A stretch of DNA of 64,000 nucleotides from Symsagittifera roscoffensis (Eukaryota; Xenacoelomorpha; Acoela; Convolutidae): positions 53,856,617-53,920,616 of the forward strand of contig NC_087070.1 of the NCBI RefSeq assembly GCF_963678635.1, read 5' to 3'. Positions 13,701 through 28,700 of the stretch are shown piece after piece. How positions within the stretch are numbered: position 1 is the first letter of the stretch; each line of letters starts with the position of its first letter. Below the pieces are notes generated by a model that made no database searches, had not been told where the DNA came from, and worked only from the letters and a program-made list of their open reading frames with translations. A program made the translations under genes and the position numbers.

Positions 13701-16700
13701 AATCTTTTCAAAATTCCCTTCCACTCTTCGAGGAAGAACAAGTTTGAATGTGAAATACACTTTCAACTGCCAGAAGTAAGGAGAATCTTTTTAACTTTCC
13801 CTTCCACTCTTCGAGGAAGAACAAGTTTGAATGTGAAATACACTTTCAACTGCCAGAAGTCAGGAGAATCTTTTCAAATGTACCTTCCACTCTTCGAGGA
13901 AGAACAAGTTTGAATGTGAAATACACTTTCAACTGCCAGAAGTCAGGAGAATCTTTTCAAAATTCCCTTCCACTCTTCGAGGAAGAACAAGTTTGAATGT
14001 GAAATACAATTTCAACTGCCAGAAGTCAGGAGAATCTTTTCAAATTTCCCTTCCACTCTTCGAGGAAGAACAAGTTTGAATGTGAAATACACTTTCAACT
14101 GCCAGAAGTCAGGAGAATCTTTTCAAAATTCCCTTCCACTCTTCGAGGAAGAACAAGTTTGAATGTGAAATACACTTTCAACTGCCAGAAGTCAGGAGAA
14201 TCTTTTTAAATTTCCCTTCCACTCTTCGAGGAAGAACAAGTTTGAATGTGAAATACACTTTCAACTGCCAGAAGTCAGGAGAATCTTTTCAAATGTCCCT
14301 TCCACTCTTCGAGGAAGAACAAGTTTGAATGTGAAATACACTTTCAACTGCCAGAAGTCAGGAGAATCTTTTCAAAATTCCCTTCCACTCTTCGAGGAAG
14401 AACAAGTTTGAATGTGAAATACACTTTCAACTGCCAGAAGTAAGGAGAATCTTTTTAACTTTCCCTTCCACTCTTCGAGGAAGAACAAGTTTGAATGTGA
14501 AATACACTTTCAACTGCCAGAAGTCAGGAGAATCTTTTCAAATGTCCCTTCCACTCTTCGAGGAAGAACAAGTTTGAATGTGAAATACACTTTCAACTGC
14601 CAGAAGTCAGGAGAATCTTTTCAAAATTCCCTTCCACTCTTCGAGGAAGAACAAGTTTGAATGTGAAATACAATTTCAACTGCCAGAAGTCAGGAGAATC
14701 TTTTCAAATTTCCCTTCCACTCTTCGAGGAAGAACAAGTTTGAATGTGAAATACACTTTCAACTGCCAGAAGTCAGGAGAATCTTTTCAAAATTCCCTTC
14801 CACTCTTCGAGGAAGAACAAGTTTGAATGTGAAATACACTTTCAACTGCCAGAAGTCAGGAGAATCTTTTTAAATTTCCCTTCCACTCTTCGAGGAAGAA
14901 CAAGTTTGAATGTGAAATACACTTTCAACTGCCAGAAGTCAGGAGAATCTTTTCAAATGTCCCTTCCACTCTTCGAGGAAGAACAAGTTTGAATGTGAAA
15001 TACACTTTCAACTGCCAGAAGTCAGGAGAATCTTTTCAAATTTCCCTTCCACTCTTCGAGGAAGAACAAGTTTGAATGTGAAATACACTTTCAACTGCCA
15101 GAAGTCAGGAGAATCTTTTCAAATGTCCCTTCCACTCTTCGAGGAAGAACAAGTTTGAATGTGAAATACACTTTCAACTGCCAGAAGTCAGGAGAATCTT
15201 TTCAAAATTCCCTTCCACTCTTCGAGGAAGAACAAGTTTGAATGTGAAATACACTTTCAACTGCCAGGAGTCAGGAGAATCTTTTCAAATTTCCCTTCCA
15301 CTCTTCGAGCAAGAACAAGTTTGAATGTGAAATACACTTTCAACTGCCAGAAGTCAGGAGAATCTTTTCAAAATTCCCTTCCACTCTTCGAGGAAGAACA
15401 AGTTTGAATGTGAAATACACTTTCAACTGCCAGAAGTAAGGAGAATCTTTTTAACTTTCCCTTCCACTCTTCGAGGAAGAACAAGTTTGAATGTGAAATA
15501 CACTTTCAACTGCCAGAAGTCAGGAGAATCTTTTCAAATGTCCCTTCCACTCTTCGAGGAAGAACAAGTTTGAATGTGAAATACACTTTCAACTGCCAGA
15601 AGTCAGGAGAATCTTTTCAAAATTCCCTTCCACTCTTCGAGGAAGAACAAGTTTGAATGTGAAATACAATTTCAACTGCCAGAAGTCAGGAGAATCTTTT
15701 CAAATTTCCCTTCCACTCTTCGAGGAAGAACAAGTTTGAATGTGAAATACACTTTCAACTGCCAGAAGTCAGGAGAATCTTTTCAAAATTCCCTTCCACT
15801 CTTCGAGGAAGAACAAGTTTGAATGTGAAATACACTTTCAACTGCCAGAAGTAAGGAGAATCTTTTTAACTTTCCCTTCCACTCTTCGAGGAAGAACAAG
15901 TTTGAATGTGAAATACACTTTCAACTGCCAGAAGTCAGGAGAATCTTTTCAAATGTCCCTTCCACTCTTCGAGGAAGAACAAGTTTGAATGTGAAATACA
16001 CTTTCAACTGCCAGAAGTCAGGAGAATCTTTTCAAAATTCCCTTCCACTCTTCGAGGAAGAACAAGTTTGAATGTTCAATACAATTTCAACTGCCAGAAG
16101 TCAGGAGAATCTTTTCAAATTTCCCTTCCACTCTTCGAGGAAGAACAAGTTTGAATGTGAAATACACTTTCAACTGCCAGAAGTCAGGAGAATCTTTTCA
16201 AAATTCCCTTCCACTCTTCGAGGAAGAACAAGTTTGAATGTGAAATACACTTTCAACTGCCAGAAGTCAGGAGAATCTTTTTAAATTTCCCTTCCACTCT
16301 TCGAGGAAGAACAAGTTTGAATGTGAAATACACTTTCAACTGCCAGAAGTCAGGAGAATCTTTTCAAATGTCCCTTCCACTCTTCGAGGAAGAACAAGTT
16401 TGAATGTGAAATACACTTTCAACTGCCAGAAGTCAGGAGAATCTTTTCAAATTTCCCTTCCACTCTTCGAGCAAGAACAAGTTTGAATGTGAAATACACT
16501 TTCAACTGCCAGAAGTCAGGAGAATCTTTTCAAAATTCCCTTCCACTCTTCGAGGAAGAACAAGTTTGAATGTGAAATACACTTTCAACTGCCAGAAGTC
16601 AGGAGAATCTTTTCAAATTTCCCTTCCACTCTTCGAGCAAGAACAAGTTTGAATGTGAAATACACTTTCAACTGCCAGAAGTCAGGAGAATCTTTTCAAA

Positions 16701-19700
16701 ATTCCCTTCCACTCTTCGAGGAAGAACAAGTTTGAATGTGAAATACACTTTCAACTGCCAGAAGTAAGGAGAATCTTTTTAACTTTCCCTTCCACTCTTC
16801 GAGGAAGAACAAGTTTGAATGTGAAATACACTTTCAACTGCCAGAAGTCAGGAGAATCTTTTCAAATGTCCCTTCCACTCTTCGAGGAAGAACAAGTTTG
16901 AATGTGAAATACACTTTCAACTGCCAGAAGTCAGGAGAATCTTTTCAAAATTCCCTTCCACTCTTCGAGGAAGAACAAGTTTGAATGTGAAATACAATTT
17001 CAACTGCCAGAAGTCAGGAGAATCTTTTCAAATTTCCCTTCCACTCTTCGAGGAAGAACAAGTTTGAATGTGAAATACACTTTCAACTGCCAGAAGTCAG
17101 GAGAATCTTTTCAAAATTCCCTTCCACTCTTCGAGGAAGAACAAGTTTGAATGTGAAATACACTTTCAACTGCCAGAAGTAAGGAGAATCTTTTTAACTT
17201 TCCCTTCCACTCTTCGAGGAAGAACAAGTTTGAATGTGAAATACACTTTCAACTGCCAGAAGTAAGGAGAATCTTTTTAACTTTCCCTTCCACTCTTCGA
17301 GGAAGAACAAGTTTGAATGTGAAATACACTTTCAACTGCCAGAAGTCAGGAGAATCTTTTCAAATGTCCCTTCCACTCTTCGAGGAAGAACAAGTTTGAA
17401 TGTGAAATACACTTTCAACTGCCAGAAGTCAGGAGAATCTTTTCAAAATTCCCTTCCACTCTTCGAGGAAGAACAAGTTTGAATGTGAAATACAATTTCA
17501 ACTGCCAGAAGTCAGGAGAATCTTTTCAAATTTCCCTTCCACTCTTCGAGGAAGAACAAGTTTGAATGTGAAATACACTTTCAACTGCCAGAAGTCAGGA
17601 GAATCTTTTCAAAATTCCCTTCCACTCTTCGAGGAAGAACAAGTTTGAATGTGAAATACACTTTCAACTGCCAGAAGTAAGGAGAATCTTTTTAACTTTC
17701 CCTTCCACTCTTCGAGGAAGAACAAGTTTGAATGTGAAATACACTTTCAACTGCCAGAAGTCAGGAGAATCTTTTCAAATGTCCCTTCCACTCTTCGAGG
17801 AAGAACAAGTTTGAATGTGAAATACACTTTCAACTGCCAGAAGTCAGGAGAATCTTTTCAAAATTCCCTTCCACTCTTCGAGGAAGAACAAGTTTGAATG
17901 TGAAATACAATTTCAACTGCCAGAAGTCAGGAGAATCTTTTCAAATTTCCCTTCCACTCTTCGAGGAAGAACAAGTTTGAATGTGAAATACACTTTCAAC
18001 TGTCAGAAGTCAGGAGAATCTTTTCAAAATTCCCTTCCACTCTTCGAGGAAGAACAAGTTTGAATGTGAAATACACTTTCAACTGCCAGAAGTCAGGAGA
18101 ATCTTTTTAAATTTCCCTTCCACTCTTCGAGGAAGAACAAGTTTGAATGTGAAATACACTTTCAACTGCCAGAAGTCAGGAGAATCTTTTCAAATGTCCC
18201 TTCCACTCTTCGAGGAAGAACAAGTTTGAATGTGAAATACACTTTCAACTGCCAGAAGTCAGGAGAATCTTTTCAAATTTCCCTTCCACTCTTCGAGGAA
18301 GAACAAGTTTGAATGTGAAATACACTTTCAACTGCCAGAAGTCAGGAGAATCTTTTCAAATGTCCCTTCCACTCTTCGAGGAAGAACAAGTTTGAATGTG
18401 AAATACACTTTCAACTGCCAGAAGTCAGGAGAATCTTTTCAAAATTCCCTTCCACTCTTCGAGCAAGAACAAGTTTGAATGTGAAATACACTTTCAACTG
18501 CCAGAAGTCAGGAGAATCTTTTCAAAATTCCCTTCCACTCTTCGAGGAAGAACAAGTTTGAATGTGAAATACACTTTCAACTGCCAGAAGTAAGGAGAAT
18601 CTTTTTAACTTTCCCTTCCACTCTTCGAGGAAGAACAAGTTTGAATGTGAAATACACTTTCAACTGCCAGAAGTCAGGAGAATCTTTTCAAATGTCCCTT
18701 CCACTCTTCGAGGAAGAACAAGTTTGAATGTGAAATACACTTTCAACTGCCAGAAGTCAGGAGAATCTTTTCAAATTTCCCTTCCACTCTTCGAGGAAGA
18801 ACAAGTTTGAATGTGAAATACACTTTCAACTGCCAGAAGTCAGGAGAATCTTTTCAAATGTCCCTTCCACTCTTCGAGGAAGAACAAGTTTGAATGTGAA
18901 ATACACTTTCAACTGCCAGAAGTCAGGAGAATCTTTTCAAAATTCCCTTCCACTCTTCGAGCAAGAACAAGTTTGAATGTGAAATACACTTTCAACTGCC
19001 AGAAGTCAGGAGAATCTTTTCAAAATTCCCTTCCACTCTTCGAGGAAGAACAAGTTTGAATGTGAAATACAATTTCAACTGCCAGAAGTCAGGAGAATCT
19101 TTTCAAATTTCCCTTCCACTCTTCGAGGAAGAACAAGTTTGAGTGTGAAATACAATTTCAACTGCCAGAAGTCAGGAGAATCTTTTCAAATTTCCCTTCC
19201 ACTCTTCGAGGAAGAACAAGTTTGAATGTGAAATACACTTTCAACTGCCAGAAGTCAGGAGAATCTTTTCAAAATTCCCTTCCACTCTTCGAGGAAGAAC
19301 AAGTTTGAATGTGAAATACACTTTCAACTGCCAGAAGTCAGGAGAATCTTTTTAAATTTCCCTTCCACTCTTCGAGGAAGAACAAGTTTGAATGTGAAAT
19401 ACACTTTCAACTGCCAGAAGTCAGGAGAACAGAAGTCAGGAGAATCTTTTCAAATGTCCCTTCCACTCTTCGAGGAAGAACAAGTCTGAATGTGAAATAC
19501 ACTTTCAACTGCCAGAAGTCAGGAGAATCTTTTCAAATTTCCCTTCCACTCTTCGAGGAAGAACAAGTTTGAATGTGAAATACACTTTCAACTGCCAGAA
19601 GTCAGGAGAATCTTTTCAAATTTCCCTTCCACTCTTCGAGGAAGAACAAGTTTGAATGTGAAATACACTTTCAACTGCCAGAAGTCAGGAGAATCTTTTC

Positions 19701-22700
19701 AAATGTCCCTTCCACTCTTCGAGGAAGAACAAGTTTGAATGTGAAATACACTTTCAACTGCCAGAAGTCAGGAGAATCTTTTCAAAATTCCCTTCCACTC
19801 TTCGAGGAAGAACAAGTTTGAATGTGAAATACACTTTCAACTGCCAGAAGTCAGGAGAATCTTTTCAAATTTCCCTTCCACTCTTCGAGCAAGAACAAGT
19901 TTGAATGTGAAATACACTTTCAACTGCCAGAAGTCAGGAGAATCTTTTCAAAATTCCCTTCCACTCTTCGGGGAAGAACAAGTTTGAATGTGAAATACAC
20001 TTTCAACTGCCAGAAGTAAGGAGAATCTTTTTAACTTTCCCTTCCACTCTTCGAGGAAGAACAAGTTTGAATGTGAAATACACTTTCAACTGCCAGAAGT
20101 CAGGAGAATCTTTTCAAATGTCCCTTCCACTCTTCGAGGAAGAACAAGTTTGAATGTGAAATACACTTTCAACTGCCAGAAGTCAGGAGAATCTTTTCAA
20201 AATTCCCTTCCACTCTTCGTGGAAGAACAAGTTTGAATGTGAAATACAATTTCAACTGCCAGAAGTCAGGAGAATCTTTTCAAATTTCCCTTCCACTCTT
20301 CGAGGAAGAACAAGTTTGAATGTGAAATACACTTTCAACTGCCAGAAGTCAGGAGAATCTTTTCAAAATTCCCTTCCACTCTTCGAGGAAGAACAAGTTT
20401 GAATGTGAAATACACTTTCAACTGCCAGAAGTCAGGAGAATCTTTTTAAATTTCCCTTCCACTCTTCGAGGAAGAACAAGTTTGAATGTGAAATACACTT
20501 TCAACTGCCAGAAGTCAGGAGAACAGAAGTCAGGAGAATCTTTTCAAATGTCCCTTCCACTCTTCGAGGAAGAACAAGTTTGAATGTGAAATACACTTTC
20601 AACTGCCAGAAGTCAGGAGAATCTTTTCAAATTTCCCTTCCACTCTTCGAGGAAGAACAAGTTTGAATGTGAAATACACTTTCAACTGCCAGAAGTCAGG
20701 AGAATCTTTTCAAATTTCCCTTCCACTCTTCGAGGAAGAACAAGTTTGAATGTGAAATACACTTTCAACTGCCAGAAGTCAGGAGAATCTTTTCAAATGT
20801 CCCTTCCACTCTTCGAGGAAGAACAAGTTTGAATGTGAAATACACTTTCAACTGCCAGAAGTCAGGAGAATCTTTTCAAAATTCCCTTCCACTCTTCGAG
20901 GAAGAACAAGTTTGAATGTGAAATACACTTTCAACTGCCAGAAGTCAGGAGAATCTTTTCAAATTTCCCTTCCACTCTTCGAGCAAGAACAAGTTTGAAT
21001 GTGAAATACACTTTCAACTGCCAGAAGTCAGGAGAATCTTTTCAAAATTCCCTTCCACTCTTCGAGGAAGAACAAGTTTGAATGTGAAATACACTTTCAA
21101 CTGCCAGAAGTAAGGAGAATCTTTTTAACTTTCCCTTCCACTCTTCGAGGAAGAACAAGTTTGAATGTGAAATACACTTTCAACTGCCAGAAGTCAGGAG
21201 AATCTTTTCAAATGTCCCTTCCACTCTTCGAGGAAGAACAAGTTTGAATGTGAAATACACTTTCAACTGCCAGAAGTCAGGAGAATCTTTTCAAAATTCC
21301 CTTCCACTCTTCGTGGAAGAACAAGTTTGAATGTGAAATACAATTTCAACTGCCAGAAGTCAGGAGAATCTTTTCAAATTTCCCTTCCACTCTTCGAGGA
21401 AGAACAAGTTTGAATGTGAAATACACTTTCAACTGCCAGAAGTCAGGAGAATCTTTTCAAAATTCCCTTCCACTCTTCGAGGAAGAACAAGTTTGAATGT
21501 GAAATACACTTTCAACTGCCAGAAGTAAGGAGAATCTTTTTAACTTTCCCTTCCACTCTTCGAGGAAGAACAAGTTTGAATGTGAAATACACTTTCAACT
21601 GCCAGAAGTCAGGAGAATCTTTTCAAATGTCCCTTCCACTCTTCGAGGAAGAACAAGTTTGAATGTGAAATACACTTTCAACTACCAGAAGTCAGGAGAA
21701 TCTTTTCAAAATTCCCTTCCACTCTTCGAGGAAGAACAAGTTTGAATGTGAAATACACTTTCAACTGCCAGAAGTCAGGAGAATCTTTTCAAATTTCCCT
21801 TCCACTCTTCGAGCAAGAACAAGTTTGAATGTGAAATACACTTTCAACTGCCAGAAGTCAGGAGAATCTTTTCAAAATTCCCTTCCACTCTTCGAGGAAG
21901 AACAAGTTTGAATGTGAAATACACTTTCAACTGCCAGAAGTAAGGAGAATCTTTTTAACTTTCCCTTCCACTCTTCGAGGAAGAACAAGTTTGAATGTGA
22001 AATACACTTTCAACTGCCAGAAGTCAGGAGAATCTTTTCAAATGTCCCTTCCACTCTTCGAGGAAGAACAAGTTTGAATGTGAAATACACTTTCAACTGC
22101 CAGAAGTCAGGAGAATCTTTTCAAAATTCCCTTCCACTCTTCGAGGAAGAACAAGTTTGAATGTGAAATACAATTTCAACTGCCAGAAGTCAGGAGAATC
22201 TTTTCAAATTTCCCTTCCACTCTTCGAGGAAGAACAAGTTTGAATGTGAAATACACTTTCAACTGCCAGAAGTCAGGAGAATCTTTTCAAAATTCCCTTC
22301 CACTCTTCGAGGAAGAACAAGTTTGAATGTGAAATACACTTTCAACTGCCAGAAGTAAGGAGAATCTTTTTAACTTTCCCTTCCACTCTTCGAGGAAGAA
22401 CAAGTTTGAATGTGAAATACACTTTCAACTGCCAGAAGTCAGGAGAATCTTTTCAAATGTCCCTTCCACTCTTCGAGGAAGAACAAGTTTGAATGTGAAA
22501 TACACTTTCAACTGCCAGAAGTCAGGAGAATCTTTTCAAAATTCCCTTCCACTCTTCGAGGAAGAACAAGTTTGAATGTGAAATACAATTTCAACTGCCA
22601 GAAGTCAGGAGAATCTTTTCAAATTTCCCTTCCACTCTTCGAGGAAGAACAAGTTTGAATGTGAAATACACTTTCAACTGCCAGAAGTCAGGAGAATCTT

Positions 22701-25700
22701 TTCAAAATTCCCTTCCACTCTTCGAGGAAGAACAAGTTTGAATGTGAAATACACTTTCAACTGCCAGAAGTCAGGAGAATCTTTTTAAATTTCCCTTCCA
22801 CTCTTCGAGGAAGAACAAGTTTGAATGTGAAATACACTTTCAACTGCCAGAAGTCAGGAGAATCTTTTCAAATGTCCCTTCCACTCTTCGAGGAAGAACA
22901 AGTTTGAATGTGAAATACACTTTCAACTGCCAGAAGTCAGGAGAATCTTTTCAAAATTCCCTTCCACTCTTCGAGGAAGAACAAGTTTGAATGTGAAATA
23001 CACTTTCAACTGCCAGAAGTCAGGAGAATCTTTTTAAATTTCCCTTCCACTCTTCGAGGAAGAACAAGTTTGAATGTGAAATACACTTTCAACTGCCAGA
23101 AGTCAGGAGAATCTTTTCAAATGTCCCTTCCACTCTTCGAGGAAGAACAAGTTTGAATGTGAAACACACTTTCAACTGCCAGAAGTCAGGAGAATCTTTT
23201 CAAAATTCCCTTCCACTCTTCGAGGAAGAACAAGTTTGAATGTGAAATACACTTTCAACTGCCAGAAGTAAGGAGAATCTTTTTAACTTTCCCTTCCACT
23301 CTTCGAGGAAGAACAAGTTTGAATGTGAAATACACTTTCAACTGCCAGAAGTCAGGAGAATCTTTTCAAATGTCCCTTCCACTCTTCGAGGAAGAACAAG
23401 TTTGAATGTGAAATACACTTTCAACTGCCAGAAGTCAGGAGAATCTTTTCAAAATTCCCTTCCACTCTTCGAGGAAGAACAAGTTTGAATGTGAAATACA
23501 ATTTCAACTGCCAGAAGTCAGGAGAATCTTTTCAAATTTCCCTTCCACTCTTCGAGGAAGAACAAGTTTGAATGTGAAATACACTTTCAACTACCAGAAG
23601 TCAGGAGAATCTTTTCAAAATTCCCTTCCACTCTTCGAGGAAGAACAAGTTTGAATGTGAAATACACTTTCAACTGCCAGAAGTCAGGAGAATCTTTTCA
23701 AATTTCCCTTCCACTCTTCGAGCAAGAACAAGTTTGAATGTGAAATACACTTTCAACTGCCAGAAGTCAGGAGAATCTTTTCAAAATTCCCTTCCACTCT
23801 TCGAGGAAGAACAAGTTTGAATGTGAAATACACTTTCAACTGCCAGAAGTCAGGAGAATCTTTTCAAATTTCCCTTCCACTCTTCGAGCAAGAACAAGTT
23901 TGAATGTGAAATACACTTTCAACTGCCAGAAGTCAGGAGAATCTTTTCAAAATTCCCTTCCACTCTTCGAGGAAGAACAAGTTTGAATGTGAAATACACT
24001 TTCAACTGCCAGAAGTCAGGAGAATCTTTTTAAATTTCCCTTCCACTCTTCGAGGAAGAACAAGTTTGAATGTGAAATACACTTTCAACTGCCAGAAGTC
24101 AGGAGAATCTTTTCAAATGTCCCTTCCACTCTTCGAGGAAGAACAAGTTTGAATGTGAAATACACTTTCAACTGCCAGAAGTCAGGAGAATCTTTTCAAA
24201 TTTCCCTTCCACTCTTCGAGCAAGAACAAGTTTGAATGTGAAATACACTTTCAACTGCCAGAAGTCAGGAGAATCTTGTCAAAATTCCCTTCCACTCTTC
24301 GAGGAAGAACAAGTTTGAATGTGAAATACATTTTCAACTGCCAGAAGTCAGGAGAATCTTTTCAAATTTCCCTTCCACTGTTCGAGGAAGAACAAGTTTG
24401 AATGTGAAATACACTTTCAACTGCCAGAAGTCAGGAGAATCTTTTCAAAATTCCCTTCCACTCTTCGAGGAAGAACAAGTTTGAATGTGAAATACATTTT
24501 CAACTGCCAGAAGTCAGGAGAATTTTTTCAAATTCCCCTTCCACTCTTCGAGGAAGAACAAGTTTGAATGTGAAATACACTTTCAACTGCCAGAAGTCAG
24601 GAGAATCTTGTCAAAATTCCCTTCCACTCTTCGAGGAAGAACAAGTTTGAATGTGAAATACATTTTCAACTGCCAGAAGTCAGGAGAATCTTTTCAAATT
24701 TCCCTTCCACTGTTCGAGGGAGAACAAGTTTGAATGTGAAATACACTTTCAACTGCCAGAAGTCAGGAGAATCTTTTCAAAATTCCCTTGCACTCTTCGA
24801 GGAAGAACAAGTTTGAATGTGAAATACATTTTCAACTGCCAGAAGTCAGGAGAATTTTTTCAAATTCCCCTTCCACTCTTCGAGGAAGAACAAGTTTGAA
24901 TGTGAAATACACTTTCAACTGCCAGAAGTCAGGAGAATCTTGTCAAAATTCCCTTCCACTCTTCGAGGAAGAACAAGTTTGAATGTGAAATACATTTTCA
25001 ACTGCCAGAAGTCAGGAGAATCTTTTCAAATTTCCCTTCCACTGTTCGAGGAAGAACAAGTTTGAATGTGAAATACACTTTCAACTGCCAGAAGTCAGGA
25101 GAATCTTTTCAAAATTCCCTTCCACTCTTCGAGGAAGAACAAGTTTGAATGTGAAATACACTTTCAACTGCCAGAAGTCAGGAGAATCTTTTTAAATTTC
25201 CCTTCCACTCTTCGAGGAAGAACAAGTTTGAATGTGAAATACACTTTCAACTGCCAGAAGTCAGGAGAATCTTTTCAAATGTCCCTTCCACTCTTCGAGG
25301 AAGAACAAGTTTGAATGTGAAATACACTTTCAACTGCCAGAAGTCAGGAGAATCTTTTCAAATTTCCCTTCCACTCTTCGAGGAAGAACAAGTTTGAATG
25401 TGAAATACACTTTCAACTGCCAGAAGTCAGGAGAATCTTTTCAAATTTCCCTTCCACTCTTCGAGGAAGAACAAGTTTGAATGTGAAATACACTTTCAAC
25501 TGCCAGAAGTCAGGAGAATCTTTTCAAATTTCCCTTCCACTCTTCGAGGAAGAACAAGTTTGAATGTGAAATACACTTTCAACTGCCAGAAGTCAGGAGA
25601 ATCTTTTCAAATGTCCCTTCCACTCTTCGAGGAAGAACAAGTTTGAATGTGAAATACACTTTCAACTGCCAGAAGTCAGGAGAATCTTTTCAAAATTCCC

Positions 25701-28700
25701 TTCCACTCTTCGAGGAAGAACAAGTTTGAATGTGAAATACACTTTCAACTGCCAGAAGTCAGGAGAATCTTTTCAAAATTCCCTTCCACTCTTCGAGGAA
25801 GAACAAGTTTGAATGTGAAATACACTTTCAACTGCCAGAAGTCAGGAGAATCTTTTCAAATTTCCCTTCCACTCTTCGAGCAAGAACAAGTTTGAATGTG
25901 AAATACACTTTCAACTGCCAGAAGTCAGGAGAATCTTTTCAAAATTCCCTTCCACTCTTCGAGGAAGAACAAGTTTGAATGTGAAATACACTTTCAACTG
26001 CCAGAAGTAAGGAGAATCTTTTCAAAATTCCCTTCCACTCTTCGAGGAAGAACAAGATTGAATGTGAAATACACTTTCAACTGCCAGAAGTCAGGAGAAT
26101 CTTTTTAAATTTCCCTTCCACTCTTCGAGGAAGAACAAGTTTGAATGTGAAATACACTTTCAACTGCCAGAAGTCAGGAGAATCTTTTCAAATGTCCCTT
26201 CCACTCTTCGAGGAAGAACAAGTTTGAATGTGAAATACACTTTCAACTGCCAGAAGTCAGGAGAATCTTTTCAAAATTCCCTTCCACTCTTCGAGGAAGA
26301 ACAAGTTTGAATGTGAAATACACTTTCAACTGCCAGAAGTCAGGAGAATCTTTTCAAATTTCCCTTCCACTCTTCGAGCAAGAACAAGTTTGAATGTGAA
26401 ATACACTTTCAACTGCCAGAAGTCAGGAGAATCTTTTCAAAATTTCCCTTCCACTCTTCGAGGAAGAACAAGTTTGAATGTGAAATACACTTTCAACTGC
26501 CAGAAGTAAGGAGAATCTTTTTAACTTTCCCTTCCACTCTTCGAGGAAGAACAAGTTTGAATGTGAAATACACTTTCAACTGCCAGAAGTCAGGAGAATC
26601 TTTTCAAAATTCCCTTCCACTCTTCGAGGAAGAACAAGTTTGAATGTGAAATACAATTTCAACTGCCAGAAGTCAGGAGAATCTTTTCAAATTTCCCTTC
26701 CACTCTTCGAGGAAGAACAAGTTTGAATGTGAAATACACTTTCAACTGCCAGAAGTCAGGAGAATCTTTTCAAATGTCCCTTCCACTCTTCGAGGAAGAA
26801 CAAGTTTGAATGTGAAATACACTTTCAACTGCCAGAAGTCAGGAGAATCTTTTCAAAATTCCCTTCCACTCTTCGAGGAAGAACAAGTTTGAATGTGAAA
26901 TACACTTTCAACTGCCAGAAGTCAGGAGAATCTTTTCAAATTTCCCTTCCACTCTTCGAGGAAGAACAAGTTTGAATGTGAAATACACTTTCAACTGCCA
27001 GAAGTCAGGAGAATCTTTTCAAATGTCCCTTCCACTCTTCGAGGAAGAACAAGTTTGAATGTGAAATACACTTTCAACTGCCAGAAGTCAGGAGAATCTT
27101 TTCAAAATTCCCTTCCACTCTTCGAGGAAGAACAAGTTTGAATGTGAAATACACTTTCAACTGCCAGAAGTCAGGAGAATCTTTTCAAATGTCCCTTCCA
27201 CTCTTCGAGGAAGAACAAGTTTGAATGTGAAATACACTTTCAACTGCCAGAAGTCAGGAGAATCTTTTCAAATTTCCCTTCCACTCTTCGAGGAAGAACA
27301 AGTTTGAATGTGAAATACACTTTCAACTGCCAGAAGTCAGGAGAATCTTTTCAAATGTCCCTTCCACTCTTCGAGGAAGAACAAGTTTGAATGTGAAATA
27401 CACTTTCAACTGCCAGAAGTCAGGAGAATCTTTTCAAAATTCCCTTCCACTCTTCGAGGAAGAACAAGTTTGAATGTGAAATACAATTTCAACTGCCAGA
27501 AGTCAGGAGAATCTTTTCAAATTTCCCTTCCACTCTTCGAGGAAGAACAAGTTTGAATGTGAAATACACTTTCAACTGCCAGAAGTCAGGAGAATCTTTT
27601 CAAATTTCCCTTCCACTCTTCGAGGAAGAACAAGTTTGAATGTGAAATACACTTTCAACTGCCAGAAGTCAGGAGAATCTTTTCAAATGTCCCTTCCACT
27701 CTTCGAGGAAGAACAAGTTTGAATGTGAAATACACTTTCAACTGCCAGAAGTCAGGAGAATCTTTTTAAATTTCCCTTCCACTCTTCGAGGAAGAACAAG
27801 TTTGAATGTGAAATACACTTTCAACTGCCAGAAGTCAGGAGAATCTTTTCAAATGTCCCTTCCACTCTTCGAGGAAGAACAAGTTTGAATGTGAAATACA
27901 CTTTCAACTGCCAGAAGTCAGGAGAATCTTTTTAAATTTCCCTTCCACTCTTCGAGGAAGAACAAGTTTGAATGTGAAATACACTTTCAACTGCCAGAAG
28001 TCAGGAGAATCTTTTCAAATGTCCCTTCCACTCTTCGAGGAAGAACAAGTTTGAATGTGAAATACACTTTCAACTGCCAGAAGTCAGGAGAATCTTTTCA
28101 AAATTCCCTTGCACTCTTCGAGGAAGAACAAGTTTGAATGTGAAATACACTTTCAACTGCCAGAAGTAAGGAGAATCTTTTTAACTTTCCCTTCCACTCT
28201 TCGAGGAAGAACAAGTTTGAATGTGAAATACACTTTCAACTGCCAGAAGTCAGGAGAATCTTTTTAACTTTCCCTTCCACTCTTCGAGGAAGAACAAGTT
28301 TGAATGTGAAATACACTTTCAACTGCCAGAAGTCAGGAGAATTTTTTCAAATTCCCCTTCCACTCTTCGAGGAAGAACAAGTTTGAATGTGAAATACACT
28401 TTCAACTGCCAGAAGTCAGGAGAATCTTTTCAAAATTCCCTTCCACTCTTCGAGGAAGAACAAGTTTGAATGTGAAATACACTTTCAACTGCCAGAAGTA
28501 AGGAGAATCTTTTTAACTTTCCCTTCCAATCTTTGAGGAAGAACAAGTTTGAATGTGAAATACATTTTCAACTGCCAGAAGTCAGGAGAATTTTTTCAAA
28601 TTCCCCTTCCACTCTTCGAGGAAGAACAAGTTTGAATGTGAAATACACTTTCAACTGCCAGAAGTCAGGAGAATCTTGTCAAAATTCCCTTCCACTCTTC

